Below, in pieces: positions 5,316-5,376 of a DNA stretch of 5,376 nucleotides (position 1 is the stretch's first letter; each line of letters begins with the position of its first letter). The DNA comes from Eubacterium sp. UBA4343. GTDB taxonomy: Bacteria; Bacillota; Clostridia; Lachnospirales; Lachnospiraceae. Position numbers and translations under genes: made by a program. The stretch is taken from NCBI GenBank assembly GCA_002394235.1, contig DGTF01000021.1:1-5376 (forward strand), given 5' to 3'. The notes beneath the pieces were generated by a model. The model was not told the origin of the DNA, ran no database searches, and was given only the letters and a program-made list of their open reading frames with translations.

Positions 5316-5376
5316 CGACCCGAATGGGACTCGAACCCACGACTTCCGCCGTGACAGGGCGGCGCTCTAACCAACT
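5316..5376 (-). tRNA. tRNA-Asp (anticodon GTC), 5' end beyond the window
   Basis: The visible 61 bases run from the D loop (AGTTGGTTA) to the discriminator. The anticodon stem CCGCC/GGCGG holds loop CTGTCAC with anticodon GTC. The T arm is GTGGG-TTCGAGT-CCCAT and the 3' acceptor strand is TCGGGTC. The discriminator is G, as expected for tRNA-Asp. No CCA is encoded. About 13 bases at the 5' end (acceptor 5' strand and first D-stem strand) are cut off by the window edge, not by mutation. Confidence 0.94.

Noticed and set aside
5228..5376. Integration (attachment) site at the tRNA genes
   Set aside because: No second copy of a tRNA 3' end is seen in the window and no integrase gene is present; the 102-bp repeat does not overlap the tRNA sequence.

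Overview
The window looks like part of a clostridial (Lachnospiraceae-type) genome. This is inferred from the gene content: an oxygen-sensitive radical 2-hydroxyacyl-CoA dehydratase with its ATP-driven activator, a pectinacetylesterase-family hydrolase, tRNA genes with no encoded CCA end, and roughly balanced base composition. No species-level marker is present.

Layout: every gene I can support is on the minus strand, so transcription runs from right to left. At the right edge a partial tRNA-Asp(GTC) and a complete tRNA-Val(TAC) lie 15 bases apart and end in a strong intrinsic terminator (5186-5214). Next comes a repeat-rich spacer holding a 102-bp structured element (5091-5192), three 25-bp tandem repeats directly against it (5016-5090), and about 140 bp of unexplained sequence. 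A pectinacetylesterase-family hydrolase (4877-3462) follows. After a 157-bp gap with a short direct repeat comes a 2-hydroxyacyl-CoA dehydratase subunit (3304-2015). After a 109-bp junction made almost entirely of a 40-bp tandem repeat comes a fusion protein (1905-169). Its first ~315 residues look like the second dehydratase subunit and its last ~255 residues like the BadF/HgdC-type activator. A second copy of the 102-bp element (10-111) lies just beyond it.

How the parts may work together: known radical dehydratases need two homologous subunits and a separate small ATPase that feeds in one electron. Here two polypeptides appear to carry all three modules, because subunit two and the activator are joined. 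No CoA-transferase, electron-transfer flavoprotein or acyl-CoA dehydrogenase gene is in the window, so the substrate cannot be read from context. The hydrolase lies upstream on the same strand, but cotranscription is not shown.

The most notable features are the subunit-activator fusion, the 40-bp repeat that carries a ribosome-binding site and ATG into three reading frames just ahead of the fusion gene, and the pair of 98% identical 102-bp elements bracketing the three genes in direct orientation.
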